Shown: piece by piece, positions 26,461 to 35,226 of the stretch
How the letters are laid out: each line of letters opens with the position of its first letter
Position numbering within the stretch: position 1 is the stretch's first letter
From: RI-153 sp041391225
GTDB lineage: Bacteria > Chloroflexota > Anaerolineae > Caldilineales > Caldilineaceae
Reading direction: 5' to 3'
Length of the DNA stretch: 64,000 nucleotides
Assembly (NCBI GenBank): GCA_041391225.1
Contig: JAWKOL010000003.1
Span: forward strand, 361,724 to 425,723
Position numbers and translations under genes: made by a program
Notes under the pieces: model-generated
What the model was told of the DNA's origin: nothing
What the model saw: the letters and a program-made list of their open reading frames with translations, nothing else
Database searches by the model: none

Positions 26461-27678
26461 ATGACACAGCAGAAAGTACGCGTCGGCGTCGTCGGGTGCG
26501 GCGTTGTGGCCACCGCCTACTACCTGCCCTACCTCATGCGCATGCAGACGGCGGAGATCACAGCCGTGTGTGACCTTGTCCCCGCGCGTACGGAGGCATG
26601 TATGCGCCTTTTCGGGGCTAAATCCGCCTACACCGACTACTACGAAATGTTGGAACAGGCAGATCTCGACGCCGTCTTCATCCTCACCGCGCCGGGGACA
26701 CACGTCCCCTTCACGCTCAAGGCGCTGGAGAAGGGCAAGCATGTCCTCCTGCAGAAGCCCATGGCCACCAACATGGACGACGCCCGCACCATCGCCGCGG
26801 CCGTGCGTTCGGCGGGGGTGAAGTGCATCATCGAACCCAGTTCTAACTCGCCCCTCGACCCCGACGTGGCCCAATTGCGTCAACTGGTGCGCGCCGGCGT
26901 CCTCGGGGACATTCTCTGGTTCTCGCTAGGATCAACCGGCCCCACCACCTACGGCCCAGCACTGGGCATGAATCCCTACGGTCAGTCCGCCTTCTACGCT
27001 GAGGACAGCGGCGGCTTCCTCTTTGATCTGCCCTACGCGCCCGCCAACATCGTCTCGGTGCTGGGCGCGTGCCAGAGCGTAATGGCCTACGCCTCGATCT
27101 CAGTGGGCGAACACCACATCGTCCCCGAAGCCGAGTACGACAAATTCCTCACAGCCGCCACCGACCCCGACGCCGCCAACTATTGGGACGTGGTGGTCGA
27201 TCTGCCGCGCACCCAGCGTGTACGCATGGAAGCCGTGGACAACGCCTATTCGCTCTACGAAATGGACGGCGGCGTGGTGGGCGCCTGCCATGTGGGGCGC
27301 ATCTACCATCCTGTGCTGCCCGGATCGGGCGGCGGCAGTTTGCAGATCTTCGGCACCGAAGGCAACCTGATCTTCGGCGCGGGCTACAGCGCGTCCATCA
27401 TCTCCACGCGCAAGGACCTATTGCCCCACGTCGACGACGACGGCTGGTATCACATCCCCATCCGCGGGGATCGCAGCAAAGCCAAATGGCCGCAGCCCAC
27501 ACCTGGCGCCTTCAACTACTACCACGCCTCCACCCAGCACCTGATCGACTGCATCCTTGAAGACCGCGAACCCATCCCCAACGTCGATTGGGGCATCCAC
27601 ATCACCGAGATGATGGTGGGGACACTGGCGTCGGCGGACAGGGAGAAGTATGTGATGACGACGAAGATTGAGTATTGA
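26461..27678 (+). CDS. Gfo/Idh/MocA-family NAD(P)-dependent oxidoreductase
   Basis: 405 residues. An N-terminal Rossmann fold starts VRVGVVGCGVVATAYYLPYL with the GxGxxA dinucleotide motif; the family Lys-Pro pair appears as LQKPMATN near 98 where most members have EKP. The C-terminal alpha/beta domain carries the HHIVPE and GSGGGSLQIFGTEGN segments. Members oxidise or reduce sugars and cyclitols. The ATG at 26461 follows GGAGAGA. A second member of the family follows after 63 bases, and an ABC importer and amidohydrolase further on, all on the same strand, suggesting one catabolic unit. The substrate is not readable. Confidence 0.88.
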   Translation: MTQQKVRVGVVGCGVVATAYYLPYLMRMQTAEITAVCDLVPARTEACMRLFGAKSAYTDYYEMLEQADLDAVFILTAPGTHVPFTLKALEKGKHVLLQKPMATNMDDARTIAAAVRSAGVKCIIEPSSNSPLDPDVAQLRQLVRAGVLGDILWFSLGSTGPTTYGPALGMNPYGQSAFYAEDSGGFLFDLPYAPANIVSVLGACQSVMAYASISVGEHHIVPEAEYDKFLTAATDPDAANYWDVVVDLPRTQRVRMEAVDNAYSLYEMDGGVVGACHVGRIYHPVLPGSGGGSLQIFGTEGNLIFGAGYSASIISTRKDLLPHVDDDGWYHIPIRGDRSKAKWPQPTPGAFNYYHASTQHLIDCILEDREPIPNVDWGIHITEMMVGTLASADREKYVMTTKIEY

Positions 27679-27741
27679 TTTACGATTTGCGATTGACGAT
27701 TTCACCTTGTCACCCTCACCCTCACCCACAGGAGATCTGCT

Positions 27742-28752
27742 ATGCAACGAATCCGCATCGGCGTCATCGGGCTGCGTTTTGGGCGGCAGCTTGTGCGTAC
27801 GCTGGCGAATATGGAAAACGCCGAATTGGTGGCGATTGCCGACCGTAGCGCCGAACTGCCCGGTGGGCTGGAAGGCTACGCCGAACACTACGGCGCCAAA
27901 GCCTACCGCAGCGGCGAAGACCTCATCGAGCGCGAGGAATTGGACGCTGTCTGCATTGCCACCGCGCCCGGCGCGCGCGAAGGGTTGGTCTCCGCTGCGG
28001 CGCGCAAAGGACTGCCCATGTTCGTGGAAAAACCGTGGGCGCCCGATCTGGAGACGGCGCATCGATTGGCCGCCATCTGCCGGGATCACGACGCCAAGGT
28101 GATGGTGGCATTCAGCTTCCGCTTTCACCCGGCCATTACCAAACTGCGCACGCTCATGGACGGCGAACTGGGCGAAGGCTGGCTGCTCAACGGCGAGTAC
28201 ATCTTCAACCTCAACCCACCGGCGGGCGGCTGGCTGTGGAATCCCCAAAGCGGCAACGGCATCTTCAACGAGAATTCGGGGCACCTTTTTGACGCCGTCT
28301 GCTATCTGCTAGGCAAGCCGGTGTCGTTGACGGCAGAAGCGATCAACCCGCTCTCCACGCCGTCGGAGCACGCCGCCGCGGTGACAGTGCGCTTCGCCGG
28401 TGGCGCGGTGGCTGCGCTCACCCTCGGCGGCGTTGGCACCAACGCCCACCGCGACTTCCCACGTATCGACGTCATCACCGCCAATGGGCAGGCCCGGCTG
28501 GGCGGTCGCGAGCACATGTGGGAACGCCTCACCTGGGCCACCCGCGCCGACGAAGCCGTCCACAGCATCGTCCAATCGCCCGAGGCGCTGGGCAACACCC
28601 GCTACACCCACGCCTTCAACCACTTCCTCGACTGTGTGGCGCAGGGGACGCAGCCCAGCGTCGGCATCGAAGACGGCATCACCGCGGTGGCGCTGGCGAT
28701 GGCCGTCCACGAATCGGCGCGCACGGGGGAGAAGGTGGGGATTGGTGATTGA
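27742..28752 (+). CDS. Gfo/Idh/MocA-family oxidoreductase (second copy)
   Basis: 336 residues. The dinucleotide region IRIGVIGLRFGRQLVRTL departs from the usual GxGxxG, while the catalytic EKPWAPDLETAHRL segment is conserved near 96. The C-terminal half holds FSFRFHPAITKLR and NENSGHLFDAVCYLLGKP, the H-x-x-D pair typical of the family, and ALTLGGVGTNAHRDFP. The ATG at 27742 follows AGGAGATCTGCT. It is a close functional neighbour of the gene upstream, and the pair may act in successive redox steps or on epimers. Cytoplasmic. Confidence 0.87.
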   Translation: MQRIRIGVIGLRFGRQLVRTLANMENAELVAIADRSAELPGGLEGYAEHYGAKAYRSGEDLIEREELDAVCIATAPGAREGLVSAAARKGLPMFVEKPWAPDLETAHRLAAICRDHDAKVMVAFSFRFHPAITKLRTLMDGELGEGWLLNGEYIFNLNPPAGGWLWNPQSGNGIFNENSGHLFDAVCYLLGKPVSLTAEAINPLSTPSEHAAAVTVRFAGGAVAALTLGGVGTNAHRDFPRIDVITANGQARLGGREHMWERLTWATRADEAVHSIVQSPEALGNTRYTHAFNHFLDCVAQGTQPSVGIEDGITAVALAMAVHESARTGEKVGIGD

Positions 28753-28802
28753 GGGCGGAAAAGATCGCTGTGGCGGGGTTGGTTATTGTAGAGGTGAGAT
28801 TA

Positions 28803-28875
28803 GGCGATTGGGGGATTGGGCGATTGCCAGAGGTTGGCGCCGCACACAATCTGAATCCCCCAATCCCCCAATCCC
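28803..28875. repeat. ATTGGG-rich inverted repeat
   Basis: GATTGGGGGATTGGGCGATT (about 28806-28825) pairs with AATCCCCCAATCCCC near 28854-28875 around a GC-rich loop. It fills most of the 368-base gap before the binding-protein gene; from 28880 to 29120 I see no gene, only a possible promoter region (TTCATTCTATAATGG). Confidence 0.7.
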
Positions 28876-29120
28876 TACCGACGCAATGACCGTGTGACGC
28901 CCAATTCTTTGCAGAACTCTCCTCGTTCATTCTATAATGGTCCCTGCTACACAAATCCCTCCGGCGGCGCCACACCTGGAACAACGTCTGTTCCCATCCA
29001 GCTCAGCACGCATACGTTCACCCTTCCCGATCAGCGGTATCGGTCGGACCCGTTTATGTTGGTTCATTGACAACACCGTTCTTTCAACCAGACCGTTTAT
29101 CTAACCAGGAGGAGAGGGAA

Positions 29121-30743
29121 ATGACGCAAGTGAATGCGTTCGGACAAGGCGGAAAGATCAACCGCCGTCGATTTTTGCAGTTGTCGGCGATGGTCGGCAC
29201 AGGCGCGGCCACCGGCCTGCTGTGGGGCTGCGCCGCACCGACGACAGCGCCTGCCGCGCCCGGCGCCGCGCCGGAGATCAGCGTGGAAGAAGGACCCAGC
29301 GGTCCTTTCGGCGAGTTGGTGGTGGTGCAGGGCGTCGACGCTGAATCACTCGATCCCCATGTCACCACATCGGGCGCGTCCAAAGGCATGATGTGGGCGA
29401 TGTACGACAAACTGCTGGCCTGGACGCCCGACATGCAGGTGATCCCGTGGCTGGCCGAATCGTGGACCGTGGTCGACGACACCACCTGGGAGTTCAAGCT
29501 GCGCGATGAGGTCTACTTCCACAACGGCGAGAAGTTCGGCGCCGAACACGTGCGCGACACCATCACCCGCTTCAAGAGTGAGGACATCCGCAACGTCTAC
29601 GCCGCCCAACTTGCCCCAGTGACCGAAGTACAGATCGTCGATCCGCTGACAGTGCGCATGATCACCGAGGCGCCCTTTGCCCTGCTCGCCGAAGTGCTGG
29701 CCAGCTACTGCGAGATGATGCCTGCCGCCATCACCAACGGCGAAGTGGACCCTGCCGTGGAAGCCATCGGCACCGGCCCGTATCGCTTCGTCTCGTGGAC
29801 GCCAGGCGAAGAGATGTTGATGGAAGCCATCGACGGCGAACACTTCAGCGGTCAGCCAATGCTGGAAAGCCTGGTGTGGAAGCCCATCGCCGAATCCACC
29901 ACCCGCGTGGTGGAATTGAAGACGGGCAACGCGCACCTGATCTCGCCGGTGGATCCGGTGCAGATCCCCGAGCTGGACGCCGATCCCGAATCGTCGGCGC
30001 TTGCCTTCCGTCAGCTCAACTCGATCCTCATCGTGCTCAATGAGTTGCAGTCGGAACCGCTCCAAGACGTGCGCGTGCGGCAGGCGCTCAACTACGCCGC
30101 CGACATCGACACGATCATCGAGACGGTGATGCAGGGCGCCGCCTACCGCCTGGCCGGTCCCTTCGGCCCCGGCATCCCCGGCCACGACGACACGCTGGAA
30201 CCCTACCCCTACGATCCCGACAAGGCGCGTGAACTGCTGGCCGAAGCCGGCTATGCCGACGGTTTCGACCTGACGCTGGTTTCGCCCAATGGTCGCTACC
30301 TCAACGACAAGCTTGCCAGTGAGGCCATCGCTGGCATGTGGAGCGAAGTCGGTGTGCGCACCACGGTGCAGGTGATGGACTGGAGCCCGTTTGTCGACGG
30401 GGTGCTGGGCAAAACGCACGACGCGTTCTTCTTCAGCCAGGTGGGCGTTCTGCTCGACGCCACACTGAGTATCAATTTCCACTCGGGCAAGGAAGGCGCG
30501 GCCTGGCAGGGCTACGACAACGCCGAAGTCAACCAGATCATCGACGACGCGCCCAAAACGCTCGACCCCGCGGCCCGCAATGACATGTACAAACGCCTGG
30601 GCAACATCATCTACGAGGAATGCCCGTGGGTCTTCCTGTGGAACCAGCAGGGCGTCTACGGCATTCGCGACGAAGTGCAGGGCTGGGAACCGCACCAGGA
30701 CAATACGATCCGGCTGGGCGGGATTCACCTCCAGCAGGGATAA
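29121..30743 (+). CDS. Family 5 ABC transporter solute-binding lipoprotein (peptide/opine type)
   Basis: 540 residues. The N-terminus has a twin-arginine stretch NRRRFLQLS (about 14-22) and a lipobox LLWGC with Cys37, so it is probably exported by Tat and lipid-anchored. The mature part shows the SBP_bac_5 hallmarks: LDPHVTTSGASKGMMWAMYD, LAESWTVVDDTTWEFKLRD, VYFHNGEKFGAEHVRDTI, and the C-terminal PYDPDKARELLAEAGYADGF. Such proteins bind peptides, opines or oligosaccharides. The ATG at 29121 follows AGGAGGAGAGGG. Two DppBC-type permeases follow after a hairpin-containing gap of about 150 bases. Confidence 0.9.
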   Translation: MTQVNAFGQGGKINRRRFLQLSAMVGTGAATGLLWGCAAPTTAPAAPGAAPEISVEEGPSGPFGELVVVQGVDAESLDPHVTTSGASKGMMWAMYDKLLAWTPDMQVIPWLAESWTVVDDTTWEFKLRDEVYFHNGEKFGAEHVRDTITRFKSEDIRNVYAAQLAPVTEVQIVDPLTVRMITEAPFALLAEVLASYCEMMPAAITNGEVDPAVEAIGTGPYRFVSWTPGEEMLMEAIDGEHFSGQPMLESLVWKPIAESTTRVVELKTGNAHLISPVDPVQIPELDADPESSALAFRQLNSILIVLNELQSEPLQDVRVRQALNYAADIDTIIETVMQGAAYRLAGPFGPGIPGHDDTLEPYPYDPDKARELLAEAGYADGFDLTLVSPNGRYLNDKLASEAIAGMWSEVGVRTTVQVMDWSPFVDGVLGKTHDAFFFSQVGVLLDATLSINFHSGKEGAAWQGYDNAEVNQIIDDAPKTLDPAARNDMYKRLGNIIYEECPWVFLWNQQGVYGIRDEVQGWEPHQDNTIRLGGIHLQQG

Positions 30744-30766
30744 TCAGAATTGAGATTGGTTACTAG

Positions 30767-30822
30767 GCGATTGGGAGATTAGGGATCTCGTTCTTGGAAA
30801 CGATCCCTAATCTCCCAATCGC
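30767..30822. repeat. Perfect 21-bp inverted repeat in the ABC operon
   Basis: Arms 30767-30787 and 30802-30822 are exact reverse complements (core GATTGGGAGATTAGGGATC) with a 14-base loop. It lies between the binding-protein and permease genes and could attenuate transcription, giving more binding protein than permease. Confidence 0.8.
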
Positions 30823-30891
30823 TTAATCGCCCAATCTCCCGTCAACGAGAAGCTGCCTGCTCAACCATTTCATCCGCTTTCCCCAATTCTT

Positions 30892-31811
30892 ATGTCCACT
30901 TACCTGATTCGCCGGACACAGCATCTGTTTTTGGTGCTGCTTGCCGTTACGGTGCTCGTCTTCTTGCTCGTCTACTTATCGGGGGACCCAGCGCGGCTGC
31001 TGGCCCCGCTGGACGCCAGCCCCGAAGATGTGGCGCGCATTGCCCGCCTTTACGGGCTGGATCAGCCGATCCCCGTGCAATACTGGAACTTTCTCAAGGG
31101 CGCCGTGCGTGGGGATCTGGGTGTGTCCTATCGCTACAACCAGCCGGCCCTGGATCTGGTGCTGCAGAAGCTGCCCACCACCCTGCAACTGGCGCTCTTT
31201 TCACTAGGATTGACCATTGTCCTGGGCATTCCATTGGGCATCCTGGCAGGGACGCGGCCCAACAGCGCGCTGGACTGGGGCGTGTCGGTGCTTACCTTCG
31301 TGGGGATCAGCATCCCGTCGTTCTGGCTGGGCATCCTGTTGATCCTGGCCTTCGCCGACAGGCTACGCTGGCTGCCGTCTTCGGGTGAGGGGACGTTTCT
31401 ACACATCCTCATGCCCGGCTTCACACTGGCGATCTACAGCATCGGGCTGGTGTCGCGGCTGGTGCGCGCCACGCTGATCGATGTGTTGCAGCAGGATTAC
31501 ATCCGCACAGCCAAGGCCAAGGGCTGGCGCAGCGGCTGATCCTCTACCGCCACGCCCTGCGCAATGCCATGATCCCCACGGTGACGGTGTTGGGGCTGCA
31601 ACTGGGTGGTCTATTGGGCGGTTCGGTGGTGGTGGAATCGGTCTTTGCCTGGCCGGGCGTCGGCTGGCTGATGCTGCAAGGCATCCAGAACCGCGATCTG
31701 CCGTTGATCCGCGCCGTGGTGCTGGTGGTGGGCATCGGCTTTGTGCTCATCAACCTGCTGGTGGATCTGCTCTACAGCTTACTCGATCCGCGCATTCGTC
31801 TGGATGGCTGA
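30892..31811 (+). pseudogene. DppB-type ABC transporter permease, one frameshift
   Basis: The ATG at 30892 gives STYLIRRTQHLFLVLLAVTV, the family N-terminus, then six expected membrane segments. After DYIRTAKAKG (the EAA-type loop) the frame is lost near 31523, where one base is missing, so the reading stops at 31537-31539. The other frame continues as LILYRHALRNAMIPTVTVLG from about 31540 to 31811 with the terminal LLYSLLDPRIRLDG. Joined, the protein has about 306 residues, the full family length. The missing base lies at GGGCTGGCG. This is either a sequence error or a fresh mutation, since everything else is conserved. Confidence 0.82.
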
Positions 31812-32628
31812 GGTCTTCATGCGTTCTCAACAAAAGCCCCAATTTTGGGTGGGATTTTTGATTTTCGTGGGCATCATCGCGGTGGCGATCCTCGCGCAGT
31901 GGATCGCGCCGCACGGTTTCGCCGATCAGAACCTGCGCATGGCGCTCAGGCCACCGGTGTGGATGGAAAACGGCACATGGGATCACCCGTTGGGCACGGA
32001 TCGGCTGGGCCGAGATCTGCTCTCGCGCCTGATCTACGGGGCGCGGGTGTCTACGGCGGTGGGTGTGTTCTCGGTATTGCTGGGCGGCACGCTGGGGACG
32101 ATCATCGGCCTGCTCGCCGGCTACTACCAAGGTTGGGTCGACGGGCTGATCAGCCGCCTGATCGACATTCAGCTCTCGTTTCCGCCGGTCTTCATTGCCA
32201 TTGCCATCATGGCCGCCGTGGGGCAGACACTCACCAACATGATCGTCGTCCTGGCTTTTGTGACGTGGGTGCAGTACGCCCGCGTGGCGCGGGGATCGGC
32301 GCTCACGCTACGTCATCGCGAGTTCGTGCTTGCGGCGCAGGCTGTGGGCGCCCGCAATGGTCGCATTCTGCTGCGTCATCTGCTGCCATCGCTGCTGCCC
32401 ACATTGGCCGTCATTGCCGCCGTCAATATGTCCAGCATGATCCTGGCCGAAGCGGCGTTGAGCTTCCTCGGCCTGGGTGTTCAACCGCCCACGCCGGCCT
32501 GGGGCAGCATGGTCAGCGAAGCGCGCGGCATCCTCAGCCTGGCCTGGTGGAACGCCGTCTTCCCTGGGCTGGCCATTGCACTTTTTGTGACGGGTACGAA
32601 TTTGATGGGGGATGGGTTGAGAAGGTGA
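31804..32628 (+). CDS. DppC-type ABC transporter permease
   Basis: Second membrane subunit of the family 5 importer, about 274 residues, starting MAEVFMRSQQKPQFWVGFLI. A first helix is followed by the HPLGTDRLGRDLLSRLIYGA motif and five further helices; the EAA-type loop is REFVLAAQAVGARNGRILLRH. The ending PTPAWGSMVSEARGILSLAW is typical. The ATG at 31804 overlaps the DppB stop, implying translational coupling; an alternative ATG is at 31819. No ATPase genes of this importer are in the window. Confidence 0.88.
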   Translation: MAEVFMRSQQKPQFWVGFLIFVGIIAVAILAQWIAPHGFADQNLRMALRPPVWMENGTWDHPLGTDRLGRDLLSRLIYGARVSTAVGVFSVLLGGTLGTIIGLLAGYYQGWVDGLISRLIDIQLSFPPVFIAIAIMAAVGQTLTNMIVVLAFVTWVQYARVARGSALTLRHREFVLAAQAVGARNGRILLRHLLPSLLPTLAVIAAVNMSSMILAEAALSFLGLGVQPPTPAWGSMVSEARGILSLAWWNAVFPGLAIALFVTGTNLMGDGLRR

Positions 32629-32655
32629 TTTGTGATTGGTGATTGGGGGAGAGCG

Positions 32656-32711
32656 AGATGATGGGATGATGAGGGTGATGATCATTGAGATTCATCATCA
32701 TCTCATCATCC
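32656..32711. repeat. ATGATGGG/CATCATCC inverted repeat
   Basis: A GATGATGGGATGATGAGG arm is followed by a complementary CATCATCATCTCATCATCC arm with a central ATCATTGAGATT. Same simple-sequence style as the hairpin at 34172-34226. Confidence 0.6.
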
Positions 32712-32815
32712 TTCGTTTACAAACCTTGTCCCAATCTCCACCCAATTGTCTCGCCCCGAACCCAATCACAAATCACAAATTCCCAATCCTCAATCACTTC
32801 CTCACGGAGGAAATC

Positions 32816-34093
32816 ATGCCACAAACATTCTTCACCAACTGCACTCTCATTGATGGCACCGGCGCGGCGGCTGTGGAAGCGGCGACGGTGGTGGTTTCGG
32901 GCAAGGAGATCGCCTGGTGCGGGCCTGCGGCGGATGCGCCCGCGCCCGCGGACGGGGATCGCGTGGTGGATCTGGGCGGGAAGGCAGTGATGCCGGGGCT
33001 GTTCAACGTCCACGTGCATCTGGCGTTGCGTTTGCCCTTCCCCGAACGGCGCATTGACCAGTTCGAGCGCGGCTACCGCACCATGTTGATGTACCGTCGC
33101 GCCCTGGAAGCAATTGTCACAGGGACAACCAGTGTGCGCGTCATCGGTGAGGCGCATTTCACCGATATGGACGTGCGCGCCATCATCGACAAGGGCGTGT
33201 TGCCCGGCCCGCGCATCAAGGCGGCGGGTGCAGCATTGATCGCCACCGGCGGCCACGGTCACAACTCCATGAGTTGCCTCGAAGCCAGCGGCGTGGACGG
33301 CTTCCGCCAGGCCGTCCGCGAACAGATCCGCGCCGGGGCCGACTTCATCAAAATCTGCCTCACCGGCGGCATCGGCACCCCCGGCGAAAAGCCATCGGAC
33401 AAGCAGATCGCCGACGATGAACTGCGCGCCGTGGTGGAAGTGGCCCATGCCAACAACCGAATCGTGGCGTCGCACACCGGCGGCGACGGGCCGATCAAGG
33501 ACGCGGTGCGCGCCGGCGTCGATTGTATAGAACATGGCTACCAGTTCGACGACGAAGCCGCGGCCATGATGGCCGAGGCAGGCACCTTCCTCGTGCCGAC
33601 GCTGTGCGTCACCCAGGAATTGGACTACATGCGCCGTCACGGTGTGCAGGAGTGGATGCTGGACAAAGCCAAAGCCGCCGCCGTGGAGCACCTGGCCTCG
33701 ATCCGCCGCGGCGTGGCAGCGGGCGTTACCATCTGCAACGGCACCGACCTGCTGCCCAGCGATCCCGTAGACGGCACCGTGGCCACGATCCGCGAGGTGG
33801 AATTACTCGTGGAGGCGGGGCTGTCTCCGTTGGAAGCGCTGAAAGCCGCCACCCACAATTCGGCCCAAGTCTGCGGTGTGCTGGGCATTACCGGCACAGT
33901 CGAAGCGGGCAAGCGCGCCGATCTGCTCGTCATCGACGGGCGCCCCGATCAGACGATCCGCGATCTGCGCAACATCCGCCTCGTCATGAAGGACGGGGCC
34001 ATCTTCCGCAACGAGTTGAGCGAGTTGGATGCGCCGGGTCTCGTCGCGCCGGGGGTGGATCTGGCCGGCGGGACGTTCGCGAAGGTTTATTAG
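32816..34093 (+). CDS. Amidohydrolase (imidazolonepropionase/prolidase-like)
   Basis: 425-residue metal-dependent hydrolase with a TIM-barrel amidohydrolase fold. The N-terminal beta-sandwich starts FFTNCTLIDGTGAAAVEAAT; metal ligands are visible as HVHL near 66, a lysine in ADFIKICLTGG, SHTGG near 222, EHGYQ near 239 and the catalytic Asp in NGTD near 308. The family includes Xaa-Pro dipeptidases and cyclic-amide hydrolases. The ATG at 32816 follows GGAGG. Its place behind the family 5 importer suggests it processes the imported compound, which would then more likely be a peptide or amide. Confidence 0.87.
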   Translation: MPQTFFTNCTLIDGTGAAAVEAATVVVSGKEIAWCGPAADAPAPADGDRVVDLGGKAVMPGLFNVHVHLALRLPFPERRIDQFERGYRTMLMYRRALEAIVTGTTSVRVIGEAHFTDMDVRAIIDKGVLPGPRIKAAGAALIATGGHGHNSMSCLEASGVDGFRQAVREQIRAGADFIKICLTGGIGTPGEKPSDKQIADDELRAVVEVAHANNRIVASHTGGDGPIKDAVRAGVDCIEHGYQFDDEAAAMMAEAGTFLVPTLCVTQELDYMRRHGVQEWMLDKAKAAAVEHLASIRRGVAAGVTICNGTDLLPSDPVDGTVATIREVELLVEAGLSPLEALKAATHNSAQVCGVLGITGTVEAGKRADLLVIDGRPDQTIRDLRNIRLVMKDGAIFRNELSELDAPGLVAPGVDLAGGTFAKVY

Positions 34094-34171
34094 GGGCTAG
34101 GGATTGGGGATTGGGGATTGGGTCGCGATTGTTTGAGCCGAATGGTGACGGTGCTTTGTTGAAGTGATGAT

Positions 34172-34226
34172 GATGGGATGATGAGGATGATGGATCGTCG
34201 AGATCCAACATCCTCATCATCCCATC
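34172..34226. repeat. Perfect 18-bp hairpin between convergent genes
   Basis: Arms 34172-34189 and 34209-34226 are exact reverse complements. It separates the convergent amidohydrolase and anti-sigma-like genes, overlapping the stop of the latter, where a shared terminator would be expected. Confidence 0.75.
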
Positions 34227-34695
34227 AGCAATTTCTCTCAGCATCCGATCCGTCCGTTGCGCCGCGCCCCTGTTTGATGACGATGCGCCAGACGTTCACG
34301 TTGTCTTCGCGGGTGTAGGTGAGGTGATCCACTGCTCGGTGGGCGAGGGGTAGCCCCAATCCACCGCGCTGGTGTGTGCGCCAATCGGTGGGCAAGTTGG
34401 ATTGGCGCAGTCGCTCGCTGTCACAGGCGATGCCGAGATCGCGCAGGACGATCTCGATACAGTGCTCATTACATGTGACGTCTACCCAAAACGCATCTTG
34501 CGGATCGGTCTGGGCATGGGCGTGTTCGATGATATTGGCAGCGATCTCCAACGCCGCCCAGAGTGTGCTGTTTGCCTGGGGAGATGGCTGCAAACCCGCC
34601 CTGGCCAACAAGACAGACAGATCCGCATGGAGTGTACCAAGGGCATCGGGCCGCACCGGATACACAAATACCGACTTCGTCATTTCCAACTCCAC
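34225..34695 (-). CDS. RsbW/SpoIIAB-like anti-sigma ATP-binding protein
   Basis: 156 residues of the HATPase_c_2 type, which phosphorylate or bind anti-anti-sigma partners in stress or sporulation-type switches. Visible are the helix LWAALEIAANIIEHAH with the N-box (E..AN.IEHA), VDVTCNEHCIEIVLRDLGIA with the G1-box D-x-G, and GGLGLPLAHRAVDHLTY as the G2 box. The start is the ATG at 34695 or 34683. It reads away from the cold-shock gene behind a strong terminator. No partner sigma factor or antagonist is adjacent, so its target is unknown. Confidence 0.8.
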   Translation of the reverse strand: MELEMTKSVFVYPVRPDALGTLHADLSVLLARAGLQPSPQANSTLWAALEIAANIIEHAHAQTDPQDAFWVDVTCNEHCIEIVLRDLGIACDSERLRQSNLPTDWRTHQRGGLGLPLAHRAVDHLTYTREDNVNVWRIVIKQGRGATDGSDAERNC

Positions 34696-34706
34696 ACCTG
34701 CAACAT

Positions 34707-34735
34707 AAAAAAGCGGCGCCGGAGACCGGCGCCGC
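34707..34735 (-). terminator. Intrinsic terminator of the cold-shock gene
   Basis: On the minus strand a perfect 10-bp stem GCGGCGCCGG/CCGGCGCCGC with a 3-base loop is followed by six T. It begins 29 bases after the cold-shock stop. Confidence 0.92.
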
Positions 34736-34763
34736 GCTACGGCAAGTTTACTGTTATGCAGGT

Positions 34764-34979
34764 CTAGCTGACAACGACAGCCACATCCTGAGCCTGCGGC
34801 CCCTTGGGGCTTTCAACTACAGTGAACTCAACCGCCTGTCCCTCGTTGAGGGAACGGTAGCCATTCGCCCTGATGGCCGAGTAGTGAACAAACACATCAC
34901 CACCTTGTTCACGCTCAATAAATCCATAGCCCTTCACGTTATTGAACCACTTCACATTGCCACGTTCACGCGATTCCAT
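34764..34979 (-). CDS. Cold-shock protein (CspA family)
   Basis: A 71-residue single-stranded nucleic-acid-binding OB-fold. RNP1 appears as KGYGFIER and RNP2 as VFVHYSAI, with VKWFNNVKGYG at the N-terminus; the length matches the family. I chose the ATG at 34979 (MESRERGNVKWFNN) because it follows an AAGGAG site; an upstream in-frame ATG at 35060 is unlikely. A promoter about 125 bases upstream gives a long 5' leader, as is usual for cold-induced mRNAs, and a strong terminator follows. Likely a monocistronic RNA chaperone gene. Confidence 0.95.
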   Translation of the reverse strand: MESRERGNVKWFNNVKGYGFIEREQGGDVFVHYSAIRANGYRSLNEGQAVEFTVVESPKGPQAQDVAVVVS

Positions 34980-35104
34980 GCTGATATACTCCTTGTCACA
35001 ACGGGAAAACAACGGCAGTCCGTTCAAAGCAAATTCATTCGAACGTTGGGCGAAGGCCATGCGTCGGAAGAAGTATGTTGATGTACGGCTGCCACGACAA
35101 GCTC

Positions 35105-35133
35105 ACATTAACACACGCTAAATAAAAAGTCAA
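35105..35133 (-). promoter_or_regulatory. Promoter of the cold-shock gene
   Basis: On the minus strand TTGACT (35128-35133), 17 bases, then TAATGT (35105-35110) in an AT-rich context. The predicted leader to the ATG at 34979 is about 120 bases, long as in other csp genes. Confidence 0.6.
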
Positions 35134-35226
35134 TAAAAATAAGGAAAATGCCTATGGGTTTTCGCTAGCTTGACTATAAAACATATAAAAAGCGTCGAAC
35201 AATCGTTGGTTGTCGTCAGTTGGTGT

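Noticed and set aside
29346..30728. A 460-codon minus-strand frame
   Set aside because: It is antisense to the family 5 binding protein, whose motifs and signal sequence are clear on the plus strand.
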